Shown: piece after piece, positions 44,417 through 52,697 of the stretch | How positions within the stretch are numbered: the stretch's first letter is position 1 | Layout of the letters: each line of letters begins with the position of its first letter | From: Haliscomenobacter sp. | Lineage (GTDB): Bacteria > Bacteroidota > Bacteroidia > Chitinophagales > Saprospiraceae | Assembly (NCBI RefSeq): GCF_016718685.1 | Contig: NZ_JADKCX010000006.1 | Span: 94,853 to 158,852, forward strand | DNA: 64,000 bases | Reading direction: 5' to 3' | Notes under the pieces: model-generated | The model's database searches: none | Told to the model about the DNA's origin: nothing | What the model saw: only the letters and a program-made list of their open reading frames with translations | Translations under genes and position numbers: made by a program

Positions 44417-44788
44417 TCATTCATCGGTATCCAATACCTCCATCAAGTCGGATAAATCTTTGATGCCCAGGTTTTTTTCTTTGACCAAAAACGAAACTAG
44501 ATCCAGCGTTGAACCAGCGAAGTAGTCGTTGACCAACTTGTTCAAACTTTGCTTGCCGTATTGATCTTTGCTCACCAAGGGGAAATACTCGTAGGTGCGC
44601 CCATATGCTTTGTGGCCCACAAATCCTTTTTCTTCCAGAATGCGCACGATGGTGGATACGGTACTGTGGGGTGGTTTTTCCTGTTGTTGGTGTTCGGCGA
44701 TGTAGTCCCGCATGGCGGATACGGTGCACGGCCCCAGGTCCCACATGATTTGCATCAACTCTTCTTCGGCTTTGGTCAACTGTTTCAT
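44417..44788 (-). CDS. BlaI/MecI-family transcriptional repressor
   Basis: A 123-residue winged-helix repressor: LTKAEEELMQIMWDLGPCTVSAMRDY (helices 1-2), STVSTIVRILEEKGFVGHKAYGRTYEYFPL (recognition helix and wing), and a C-terminal dimer helix. In the BlaI family an M56 sensor peptidase cleaves the repressor when cell-wall stress is sensed. The gene leads a minus-strand set: blaI, serine hydrolase, M56-TonB fusion. The 44789-44890 region upstream holds two perfect 19-base direct repeats that are good operator candidates. Confidence 0.92.
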   Translation of the reverse strand: MKQLTKAEEELMQIMWDLGPCTVSAMRDYIAEHQQQEKPPHSTVSTIVRILEEKGFVGHKAYGRTYEYFPLVSKDQYGKQSLNKLVNDYFAGSTLDLVSFLVKEKNLGIKDLSDLMEVLDTDE

Positions 44789-44828
44789 ATCGATCGATCA
44801 ACTTGTAAAACTTGTTGACACAAAGATG

Positions 44829-44887
44829 TGACGTATTTTTTAGTTATGCAACTATTGAAGTATTTTTTTGACGTATTTTTTAGTTAT
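44829..44887 (-). promoter_or_regulatory. paired 19-base direct repeats upstream of blaI (candidate operator)
   Basis: tgacgtattttttagttat occurs identically at 44829-44847 and 44869-44887, exactly 40 bases apart, in the 100-base gap between the TolC-like gene end and blaI start. Each carries the tacgtca half in the minus orientation. BlaI-type repressors commonly bind two sites near their own promoter, so autoregulation is plausible but unproven. Confidence 0.5.
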
Positions 44888-44890
44888 ACC

Positions 44891-46198
44891 TTAAAAATTG
44901 TTCACCAGCCTCCCTGCTGACCAATAAACAGAGAGCAAATTCTTCGCATACTCCCCTTGTAACTTATTGAATTTCAATTGAGTTTCGATCAGTTTTTGCT
45001 CCCGACTGTTGATTAAAAAATTGAGCTTTCCTCCTACTTCAAACTTGCGTTGTTCGGCCTGGAGCAAAGCCTTGCAGGTTGCGCAGCAGCACTTCGTAAC
45101 GTTGGATTTGATTGCGACTGTTTCCCGAAATCATTGTAATACCCTCGGAGTTTGTTTTCGATTTCGATCTGTTTTTGCTCAAATTTATTGCCAGTTTGCT
45201 GTTGTTTGATTTGTACCAATTCCATTTTACCCCGCTCTTTGCGCAGGAAAAGGGGGAATGAAAAATTGAGTCCCCATTTGAAGTTGGTTCCTAAGGCTTC
45301 GGTAAGGGTCAGTGTTGGATCCTCTTTGGTAGGGGCGGTAAAGTCAAAACCCCGCCCCAGGAAGTTGTAGCTCAAATCCAAACGCGGTTTGAATTGCTCG
45401 GCCGCCAAGCGGCGGTCGACCTCCAGTTGGCGCAGATCAACCTGTAAGGCTCGCAAGTCAGGATGTTGAAGTGATTGTTGAGCAAAAGAATCAACGGGCA
45501 GACTGGGCAATTGCACCACATTTTGTAAAGGGAGAGGTTGCCAATTCCAGCTTTCGCTGATCAAGGGAGCTCGCCCTTGATCCCACTGGAAAGCCTGGAT
45601 ACTCAGGTGGCGTTGCGGTAGGTCACCAGGGCATCGTTGAGTTCCAGTTGCCAGTTTTGCACCTGGGTAAAGGTTTCGATGGTATCCACCGCTGGTTTAT
45701 CCCCTAAAAATAACTCGCCCGGATACCCCGAAAGCGGGTCAAGGAAAGTTGGTAAGCCTGCTCGGTGACGCGCCACTGGTTGTAGGCAATGGCCCAATTG
45801 ATGTAAGTGATGCCCGCTTGCAGGAGCAAATCATTGAGCAAGCCCTGGCGCTCGGCGGCCAGTCCGTCCCGATCCAATTGGGCATTTTGCAAACCAGCCC
45901 GATTGCCATCAAACAACAGGCCATTGAGCAAGGGGACGGTGAGCCCCAACACTGCCTGACCAGGGTCGGGCAGCCTATTTTCGGGATTCAGGTAAGTACC
46001 ACTGGCACTATTAAAAGCGCCTTTAAATTCCACACCCCATTGGGTCGTGACCTTTGCCCCCATTTCTCCTATGCGGTAATAGCGTTCCATCAAAAGATTT
46101 TTGTTGCCAATCCGAATAGAGTTTGGGGTCAAAAGCCCCACACGCCTGACGAACCTGGGCTTCGGCCTGGCGAACCAATAAATCGGCATTGCGGGCAA
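44891..46198 (-). pseudogene. TolC-family outer membrane efflux protein, truncated at its start and frameshifted
   Basis: A broken gene reading ALARNADLLVRQAEAQVRQA (TolC repeat helix), then YYRIGEMGAKVTTQWGVEF, NSASGTYLNPENRLPDPGQAVLGLTVPLLNGL, VDTIETFTQVQNWQLELNDALVTYRNA, KPRLDLSYNFLGRG and a tail KLNFLINSREQKLIETQLKFNKLQGEYAKNLLSVYW, ending TAA at 44891. It is the outer membrane channel of a tripartite exporter with the HlyD and ABC genes upstream. The first about 40-60 residues, including the signal peptide, are missing: at 46198/46199 the HlyD frame runs straight into the TolC body. At least three more indels break the frame. A deletion or assembly collapse at the junction is likely. Confidence 0.72.
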
Positions 46199-47506
46199 GG
46201 GCGGAAAGCCATTGAGCTGACGCCACAATTCGTACCACAGGGGCACATTTTGCAAAAGGGCAATGCCCTGGGCACCTGAACCCGGTCGCAAGGCCGTGGG
46301 CCATTTTTTTCCATCCCTTTCGTCGGGAGCAATTAAAATGCGGTACTTACCATTGTCGCTGATGATGTTGTCGATGGCAACGATATCGCCTTTAAAAGTC
46401 CCAAAAGAAAAGCCTGGCCAACCCGAAAAAACGATAGCGGGCCAACCATCAAAAAGAAAGCGCACTTCCTGACCGAGGTTGAGCAAGGGGTAATCCAGCG
46501 GTTTGACGTACATTTCTACTGCCAGCGTATACTGCTTGGGCAGAATGCTGAGGATGGCTTCACCTTCCTTGATGTTTTCGCCAATCCCGGCCTGTAGAGC
46601 TTTGGCCACCACACCATCCTGAGGCGCCAATACATAGTAAAAGGTATTGCGTTGGCGGTAGTTTGCTACCTGGATTGACAGTTTGCTGACGTCGGCTTCA
46701 GTGGAGAACTGTTCGGATAAGGCGCTGGCAATATCCGACTCGGCTTTGGCGATTTTCTGGGCAGTTTCAGCCATAACCTGGCGCAGTTCGGTGCGGACGA
46801 TTTGTAGCTCCTGCCGGGCAATGTTCACTTTGTTGCGGGCATCCACCACTTTGGCTTCGGTTTCTTGCACTTTGAAACGTTTGTCTTCCACCTCGGTGCG
46901 CGGTTTGATGCCATCTTTGTACAAGGCATCAGTACGGGCGAGTTGGACCCGGGCGATGGAGTCATCCAGAATGGCCCGTCGGAAAGCGATGCTGTCGGTG
47001 ATGATTTTGAGCCGGGATTGTTGCACCTTGTTTTGCAGTTGGTTGCGCTTTTGGATCAGTTCTTCCTGGTAAGCGCTGATTTGTTCGCTCAAGGCATTGC
47101 CCTTGCGTTGGTAGGCACCGATGGAGCCCGTTTTGGCATTGACCTGCTTTTGGGTACGCTCGACGATTTGGGGATCAAAATACTCAGATTTGATCTCGGT
47201 CAAATGCAAAATGGTATCTCCTCTGCGGACAGTATCCCCTTCCCGCACGTACCATCGTTCGATTTGCCCGGCAATGGTGGATTGTACGGTTTGGGGGCGG
47301 TGTTCTGGCCGCAGGGTAGTGACCTTACCTTTGGATTGGATGTTTTGGGTCCAGGGCAAAAACATAAAAATGAGGGCCAGTAAAAACAATCCACCCATCC
47401 AGCGCGCAAACATGACGTTGGCACTGGAGAGGGAAGTCTTCTCAAATGACTTGTATTTCTCCTGCTGAATTTGTGCAGTGATCGAGTCTGGTGATATATT
47501 GAGCAT
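46199..47506 (-). CDS. HlyD-family membrane fusion protein, C-terminal end lost
   Basis: The start is MLNISPDSITAQIQQEKYKSF at 47506; upstream codons are intergenic repeat. One transmembrane helix (ARWMGGLFLLALIFMFLPW, about residues 36-56) anchors it in the inner membrane. A biotinyl-lipoyl-like half (GQIERWYVREGDTVRRGDTILHL), a long alpha-helical hairpin with coiled-coil character (about 110-280) and the second lipoyl/barrel part (YYVLAPQDGVVAKALQAGIGENIKEGEAIL) follow. It ends in LQNVPLWYELWRQLNGFPP and then merges with the TolC gene, where a native stop is missing. It bridges the ABC protein (47593-49344) and TolC. Periplasmic adaptor role from the family. Confidence 0.85.
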
Positions 47507-47518
47507 GTTCTTTAGTTT

Positions 47519-47601
47519 AGGGGGTTGAGAAGGTGAGAGGGTGAGGCTCGCTTGACGCTTCAATCTCGCGCGCCTCCACCTCCTCAACCTTCTCAACCCA
47601 T
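47519..47601. repeat. imperfect inverted repeat between ABC and HlyD genes
   Basis: The left arm gggttgagaaggtgagaggg (47519-) pairs with tctcaaccttctcaaccc at the right (to 47601); the arms are G-rich and imperfect. The right arm overlaps the end of the ABC transporter gene. Confidence 0.55.
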
Positions 47602-49344
47602 TAATAATTCAATTTCTTTACTGCGAAACACCGTGTTAAAAACCGGGTGGTCTTGCAAGGATTGCCAGGTGCCTTCGGCAATGATTTGCCCCTGTTCCAT
47701 GAGCAACAAGCGGTCGCATTGCGCGGCCAATACCGGATCGCTGGATACGGCGATCAGCGTCCAGGGGGCATCGCGACGGGCGATGAAACTGGCAATAAAA
47801 TCGCGGTCTTTGGACTCCAGGCTTTTGAAAAAATCTTCGGCTAAAAGCAACTTGGGCCGGGTAACTACGGCCCGCAACAAAATCAGTTTGGTGCGGATGG
47901 TGTGGGGGATATTGCGGCCTTCCGGCAACAAAATGGTGTTGTAGCCATTCGGCAAATTGCGGATGTAACTGGCAATACCCAATTCTTCGGCTAAGTCTAC
48001 AATGTCTTCCAGGGGGGTGTCGGGATTCCCCAGGGTAATGTTTTCGAGGATGGTTCCGGTGAAAATATTGGACTCGTGGATGTAGTCGCCGATGTTGCCG
48101 CGCAAACTGCACAAATCCAGGCTTTTTAAAGGGAAACCGTTGTAAGCAATACTGCCCTCAAAATCGGCGTATATCCCGGCGATGAGCTGGAGCAAGGTGC
48201 TTTTGCCAGAACTTTGACTGCCCGCAATACAGATTCTTTCCCCCGGGTTGATTTCCAAAGAAACCCCATTTAAGGTTGGGCGATCGGCGTCTTCAAATTT
48301 GAAACTCAAGTTTTCGACCTGCAAATGCATCGGCTTTTGCCGGTCAATTTGATCGAAACGCAAGCCGTCACTTTTTTCGATGGGGAGGTCCGTCATAAAA
48401 CCAAGTTTGTCCAAGGCAGTCAGGACATCGTAGATGGCCTCCATGGTTAGGATCACCTTTTCCACATTGCCAATTACTAGGATCACCACAATTTCTGCTG
48501 CTACAAACTGACCGATGGTCATTTCGTTGTTGATGACCAAATAACTACCCAAAGCCAGCAACGCAAAAGTGATCAACACTTTGAAAGCCACGATGACCGC
48601 GTACTGGAACTTAAGCACTTTGAAGTGCTCGGCCCGATTGTCGAGGTATTTGGACACCAGACCATCGGTACGCCGCAAAGGATAGGGGGTATAACCCGCC
48701 ATTTTGAAGGTACTCAGCGAGCGAGCCATTTCTTCCAGCCAATATACTACTTCGTATTTGTATTTGGATTCGCTCAAACTGGTCGATAAGCCCCGTGGCC
48801 CCGTAAATCGATAGACCAGAAAGAGCAAGAACCCCAAAAGCACGCCAAAAAAGGCAAAAAAGGAATGGTAAAAGGCCATCAGAATCACCCCAAAAGTAAT
48901 ATTGAGAATGGCTTCAGAAAAATCGATCAGGATTTTAGGCAAGCCCTTTTGCAAATTGAGGGTATCAAAAAAACGGTTGACCAGCTCTGGCGGATAAAAT
49001 CGCGCCAGGGAATCCAGTTTCAAACGGGGTAAACGGTAAGAAAAATCAAAAGAACTGCGCACAAAGACCCGTCGCTGAATGGTCTCCATAATGGTAATCT
49101 GCATGATTTTGATGATACCCGTTAAGGCAGTACCGATGGTCACTACCGCTATCAACATCCAGAGGGAAGCAGAAAAATCGCCCCCGCTGATCAGGCCGAT
49201 GATGGCCTGTACACCCAGAGGTAAAATCAACCCGATTAGCCCGGCAAAGATGGAATTGAGATAAATGTAGTAGATGTCTTTGCGGTCTAGCCGTAACAAT
49301 TGGAAAAAACGCTTTAGAGGATGAATATTGGAGTTACCAGCCAT
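47593..49344 (-). CDS. ABC transporter, fused membrane and ATP-binding domains, atypical ATPase motifs
   Basis: A 583-residue half-transporter with about six helices (residues about 22-320) and an ATPase domain (about 355-570). Walker A is GSQSSGKST. In place of the LSGGQ signature there is LLPEGRNIPHTIR, and Walker B reads LLLAED instead of LLLLDE; the H-loop position is unclear (LIAVSSDP). The ATPase may be degenerate, or this may be a subfamily trait. With the HlyD adaptor and TolC channel it forms a tripartite type I-like exporter of unknown cargo. No peptidase (C39) domain is present at the N terminus. The ECF sigma gene 49384-49917 is 39 bases upstream, so cotranscription is possible. 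Confidence 0.87.
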   Translation of the reverse strand: MAGNSNIHPLKRFFQLLRLDRKDIYYIYLNSIFAGLIGLILPLGVQAIIGLISGGDFSASLWMLIAVVTIGTALTGIIKIMQITIMETIQRRVFVRSSFDFSYRLPRLKLDSLARFYPPELVNRFFDTLNLQKGLPKILIDFSEAILNITFGVILMAFYHSFFAFFGVLLGFLLFLVYRFTGPRGLSTSLSESKYKYEVVYWLEEMARSLSTFKMAGYTPYPLRRTDGLVSKYLDNRAEHFKVLKFQYAVIVAFKVLITFALLALGSYLVINNEMTIGQFVAAEIVVILVIGNVEKVILTMEAIYDVLTALDKLGFMTDLPIEKSDGLRFDQIDRQKPMHLQVENLSFKFEDADRPTLNGVSLEINPGERICIAGSQSSGKSTLLQLIAGIYADFEGSIAYNGFPLKSLDLCSLRGNIGDYIHESNIFTGTILENITLGNPDTPLEDIVDLAEELGIASYIRNLPNGYNTILLPEGRNIPHTIRTKLILLRAVVTRPKLLLAEDFFKSLESKDRDFIASFIARRDAPWTLIAVSSDPVLAAQCDRLLLMEQGQIIAEGTWQSLQDHPVFNTVFRSKEIELLMG

Positions 49345-49383
49345 TCACATTTAAGTTTTTAGATTGAAATCAAAACGCTAGAA

Positions 49384-49917
49384 TTAACCCAAAATATCCT
49401 CAATTTGTTTAGCGGAATACATTCCACGCATTTGGGCTTGCAGTTTTTGCCGTGCAAAGAAAATTCTGCTTTTGATGGTACCCAGAGGAACCTCCAGTTC
49501 TTCTGCAATTTCTTCGTATTTGAATCCGCGAAAATGCATCAAAAATGGAATACGTACCCAGTCTTCTAATTGTTCAATGACTCTTAAAATTTCTTCACTC
49601 ATCAAACCAGACTCTCCTTGGTTCATCACGGTTTGTTGACCAGAGTCGATCAAAAAATCATTGTTGGTACTGTCATTGAGGGTTTGGCGGCGTTTGCGTT
49701 TGCGGTATTCATTGATGAATGAATTGCGCATGATGGTCATCAACCAGGCCCGCAGGTTGGTTTGAGGCTCATAGCGATGCCAATACTTAAAAGCTTTATA
49801 AGCAGTTTCTTGCACCAAATCGCGAGCAGATTCTTCATCTTTTGTGAGGTTAAGCGCAAAAGAAAAAAGCGTTCTGCGCAGACGGTCAAACTGAGTTGAA
49901 AATTCGATCGTTGACAT
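49384..49917 (-). CDS. ECF-type RNA polymerase sigma factor
   Basis: A 177-residue sigma-70 family protein. Region 2 (about residues 5-75) has LTKDEESARDLVQETAYKAF and LRAWLMTIMRNSFINEYRK; region 4 (about 115-165) has FRGFKYEEIAEELEVPLGTI and IKSRIFFARQKLQAQM. There is no region 3. No anti-sigma gene lies next to it. The ABC transporter gene follows 39 bases downstream, so it may be the first gene of the export operon. A promoter element TATCTTTG with a TTG box lies 44 bases upstream of its start. Confidence 0.92.
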   Translation of the reverse strand: MSTIEFSTQFDRLRRTLFSFALNLTKDEESARDLVQETAYKAFKYWHRYEPQTNLRAWLMTIMRNSFINEYRKRKRRQTLNDSTNNDFLIDSGQQTVMNQGESGLMSEEILRVIEQLEDWVRIPFLMHFRGFKYEEIAEELEVPLGTIKSRIFFARQKLQAQMRGMYSAKQIEDILG

Positions 49918-49960
49918 GGCGATAAGTTTTTACTTTGTAAAATAATAGCATTACTATCAA

Positions 49961-49991
49961 CAAAGATAGTCAGGCAATTTATTACACGCAA
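49961..49991 (-). promoter_or_regulatory. Bacteroidota promoter for the ECF sigma gene
   Basis: On the minus strand TATCTTTG (49961-49968) fits the -7 consensus TAnnTTTG. TTG at 49989-49991 lies 20 bases upstream, at the usual -33 distance. A short leader of about 35-40 bases to the start at 49917 would result. Confidence 0.55.
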
Positions 49992-50123
49992 GTATCTGTT
50001 GAATATTTTTCGAGAAAAGATTAAACAAAAAAAAGTGAAGGTCACAATTAATTGATAGTAAGCGTATTGAAAAACCCAAAGCAAGGGTTCATAATTTTAC
50101 GACAATGCCTTATCTTTCGCTCC

Positions 50124-51044
50124 ATGGAAAATACCCTTTGGTTACCCTGGATTCGTGGCTTTGAAGCTTATCTGCTTTTGGAAAGGAGCCTGGCTAGTAA
50201 CACGATCGAAGCTTACACCCGGGATATTGGAAAACTTGCCGAATACCTCGGTATGCATGAGCAAAACATGGGCCCTGTGGATTTGCAAGCGGAACATTTG
50301 ACCACCTTTTTAGCTTGGCTGAATGAACTCGGTTTGAGTGCGCCCTCGCAGGCAAGACTACTTTCCGCCCTGAAAACTTTTTACAAATACCTGCTAATAG
50401 AAGAGGGAATTAAAGATGACCCAACCGCCTTATTGGAAGGCCCACGCTTGCAGCGCTCCATTCCTTCTGTTTTGAGTTATGATGACATTCAAGCCATGTT
50501 GGCGACGATTGACCTGAGTACAGCGCAGGGACAGCGCAACCGAGCCATTTTAGAAATATTGTACGCTTGTGGCTTACGGGTGAGCGAATTGTGCGATTTA
50601 CGCTTGTCCAATCTGTTTTTGGACGTAGAATTCCTTCGCATCATCGGTAAGGGCAACAAAGAACGAGTTGTGCCCATCGGCACTGACGCGATCAAGCACC
50701 TGAATTTTTACTTGGAAGGTGTACGCAAACAGCTTCCACAGATTAAAAAAGGACATGAGAATTACGTTTTTTTGAACCGTCGGGGTGCAAGACTTAGTCG
50801 GGTTATGGTTTTTTTGATCGTAAAGGAAGCCGCAACACAAGCGGGGATTGAACAAGTCGTGAGTCCGCACACCTTTCGGCATTCTTTTGCGACACATTTG
50901 CTGGAGGGAGGTGCAGACCTCAAGGCCATTCAGGATATGCTCGGACATGAGTCCATTTTGACCACCGAAATCTATACTCATTTGGATACGGATTACCTGC
51001 GGGAGACGATATTGAGGTTTCATCCGCGGAATCGGAAGAGTTGA
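50124..51044 (+). CDS. xerD: tyrosine recombinase XerD-like
   Basis: A 306-residue site-specific recombinase with the N-terminal SAM-like DNA-binding domain (about 1-100) and the catalytic domain. The full active site is present: R152 (GLRVSEL), K176 (IIGKGNKERVVPIG), H249 and R252 (HTFRHSFATHLLEGGADL), H275 (MLGHESILTT) and nucleophile Y284 (EIYTHLD). Length and motifs suit the Xer pair that resolves chromosome dimers. The start is MENTLWLPW at 50124; the ATG at 50052 adds 24 unsupported residues. It stands divergent from the ECF sigma gene. Housekeeping recombinase is preferred over a mobile integrase because no element genes adjoin it. Confidence 0.9.
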   Translation: MENTLWLPWIRGFEAYLLLERSLASNTIEAYTRDIGKLAEYLGMHEQNMGPVDLQAEHLTTFLAWLNELGLSAPSQARLLSALKTFYKYLLIEEGIKDDPTALLEGPRLQRSIPSVLSYDDIQAMLATIDLSTAQGQRNRAILEILYACGLRVSELCDLRLSNLFLDVEFLRIIGKGNKERVVPIGTDAIKHLNFYLEGVRKQLPQIKKGHENYVFLNRRGARLSRVMVFLIVKEAATQAGIEQVVSPHTFRHSFATHLLEGGADLKAIQDMLGHESILTTEIYTHLDTDYLRETILRFHPRNRKS

Positions 51045-51147
51045 GGTTGCTCTTTTTTGTCATTCATCTATTTTTTTGCAGATAAATTCCATAATTCAGT
51101 CAAAATCATTATTTTGTAACGTTAATGAACAAATTAAAATAAACCCT

Positions 51148-52238
51148 ATGCAGACGTTAAAACTGGACTCCACTGGGCACGCTGTAATTGTGCTTCAGCA
51201 CTTCCTCAAAACCATCGGTCAACCCATTTCTGTAGATGGTGAATTTGGGCCAAAAACCCTGGCTCAAGTCAAAGCTTTCCAAAGCCAACACAAGCTAAGA
51301 GCAGACGGAGTTAGGGCCAAAAACCTGGGCGCTCTTGTACGAGCACTGCTATATTTACGATTCCCATATCTTAGATTGGCAGTCTTCATCTGGCCGAATA
51401 TTTTTACCTAAAGAAGAATACTTTCAAGACATTCAGCCCAAAACATCCATTTTTTTGCACCATACGGCTGGTTTTCACAACCCTGCCGGTGTTGTACATT
51501 GGTGGTCAATAGATGACAAACGAGACCCCGCAGACCAAAAAATCAAACCTTTCCGGGTGGGTACCGCCTTCGTCATCGGGGGTAAAGCCTTGGATGGCAA
51601 GACTGAAATGGATGGTAAAATTTGTCGAGCCTTTAAGGAGTATCATTGGGCTCACCACTTGGGAATGGGTGAAAAAACCTCCGGGAAAGCCTTGTCAAAA
51701 CTCAATGCCAAGATAAGTAGTACCTCCATCGGAATCGAGATTTGTGCCATTGGACCAGTAAAAAAAGCCGTAGATGGCAGCTTTTTTGCTCGCTTCGCAG
51801 TGGGAACCGGGTTCAAAGATTATCCGGTGCCAGCTGATCAAGTCTGTGAACTGGAGCAACCCTTTCGCAATAGTCGTTACTATCACCGCTACTCAGCCGC
51901 ACAAATCGAAGCCTGTAGACAGTTGATCCTCAGTATGGCCTGGTTTTTCAACATCCCTCATGCCGGATCAGAAGTATGATGCAAACTGGTTTGAATTCAA
52001 CTCACGTGCCGCCTACGACCCAGGGATCTGGACACATACCAACGTACGCAAAGACAAAAGTGATTGTTTCCCTCAGCCAGAGTTTATCGCTATGCTCAAT
52101 AAACTGCACCACGATTTCAAAACTTTTGATCCACGAAAGCTTCCCCGAGACCGAGGGATGACCGAAATGAGGTATGATGAACAACCACGAAAAAATTATT
52201 CCGGAGACATGGAAGATTTTGATACCATGATTAGGTAA
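51148..52238 (+). CDS. N-acetylmuramoyl-L-alanine amidase with peptidoglycan-binding domain, two frameshifts
   Basis: The joined product is about 363 residues. It starts MQTLKLDSTGHAVIVLQHFL at 51148 with a PG_binding_1 domain (LKTIGQPISVDGEFGPKTLAQVKAFQSQHKLRADGV), then an amidase_2 fold (FLHHTAGFHNPAGVVHWW; the HH zinc residues; AFKEYHWAHHLGMGE; SSTSIGIEICAIG) and a Tyr/Pro-rich end. No signal peptide, so the product may be cytoplasmic or exported by another route. Frames break near 51309-51313 (one or two bases; the frames then join as ...GVVGPKTWALLYEHCY) and near 51950-51962 (joins to LMPDQKYDANWF). Cleaves the lactyl-amide link of muropeptides in the family. Phage or secreted-toxin roles cannot be excluded. 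Confidence 0.8.
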
Positions 52239-52411
52239 TCCAACAACGCCATTTGCTAAAATTCTGCCTTTTTAGATTTATACAAAATATAAATCTAAAA
52301 AAATGGCCAATATTTGTTTGAGAATACATTTATTGGCTGATTCTCCATTTTTTATTATTTTACAGGCCTAATTTACATGTTCTCATCATTTCCTAAAAAA
52401 ACCAAATACTT

Positions 52412-52663
52412 ATGGAAATCATTTACATTCTCATTATCGGCGCGGTATCCGGCTGGTTGGCTGGCCAAATCATGAAAGGTGGTGGTTTTGGCCTTTTGTG
52501 GAACATCATTCTGGGTATCGTTGGCTCTTTTGTTGGCGGTTGGTTATTAGGCCAACTCAACATTTCTTTGAACGTGGGTAGCGCAACAGTGAATACCATC
52601 ATCCAATCGGTCATTGGGGCAGTTGTGGTGCTTTTTGTGGCAGGGTTGTTTAGAGGAAAATAA
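52412..52663 (+). CDS. GlsB/YeaQ/YmgE-type small membrane protein
   Basis: An 83-residue transglycosylase-associated family protein: three short hydrophobic segments (IIYILIIGAVSGWLAGQIMKG, LLWNIILGIVGSFVGGWLLG, IIQSVIGAVVVLFVAGLFRG) with the conserved small residues GxxxGxxAG. Such proteins are associated with general stress, but the biochemical role is not known. It stands alone with an intrinsic terminator three bases after the stop. The 173-base gap upstream holds no other gene. Confidence 0.9.
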   Translation: MEIIYILIIGAVSGWLAGQIMKGGGFGLLWNIILGIVGSFVGGWLLGQLNISLNVGSATVNTIIQSVIGAVVVLFVAGLFRGK

Positions 52664-52665
52664 CA

Positions 52666-52694
52666 GTTGGGGCGACCGCAAGAGTCGCCCCAAC
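52666..52694. terminator. bidirectional intrinsic terminator between convergent genes
   Basis: Arms gttggggcgac (52666-52676) and gtcgccccaac (52684-52694) pair exactly around a seven-base loop. On the plus strand gatttattgttttttt follows, completing the terminator of the GlsB gene. On the minus strand the serine hydrolase ends four bases away and may use it as well. Confidence 0.75.
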
Positions 52695-52697
52695 GAT

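Noticed and set aside
50124..51044. Tyrosine recombinase as evidence of an integrated element
   Set aside because: All XerD residues and the usual length are present, and no attachment repeats or phage genes adjoin it.
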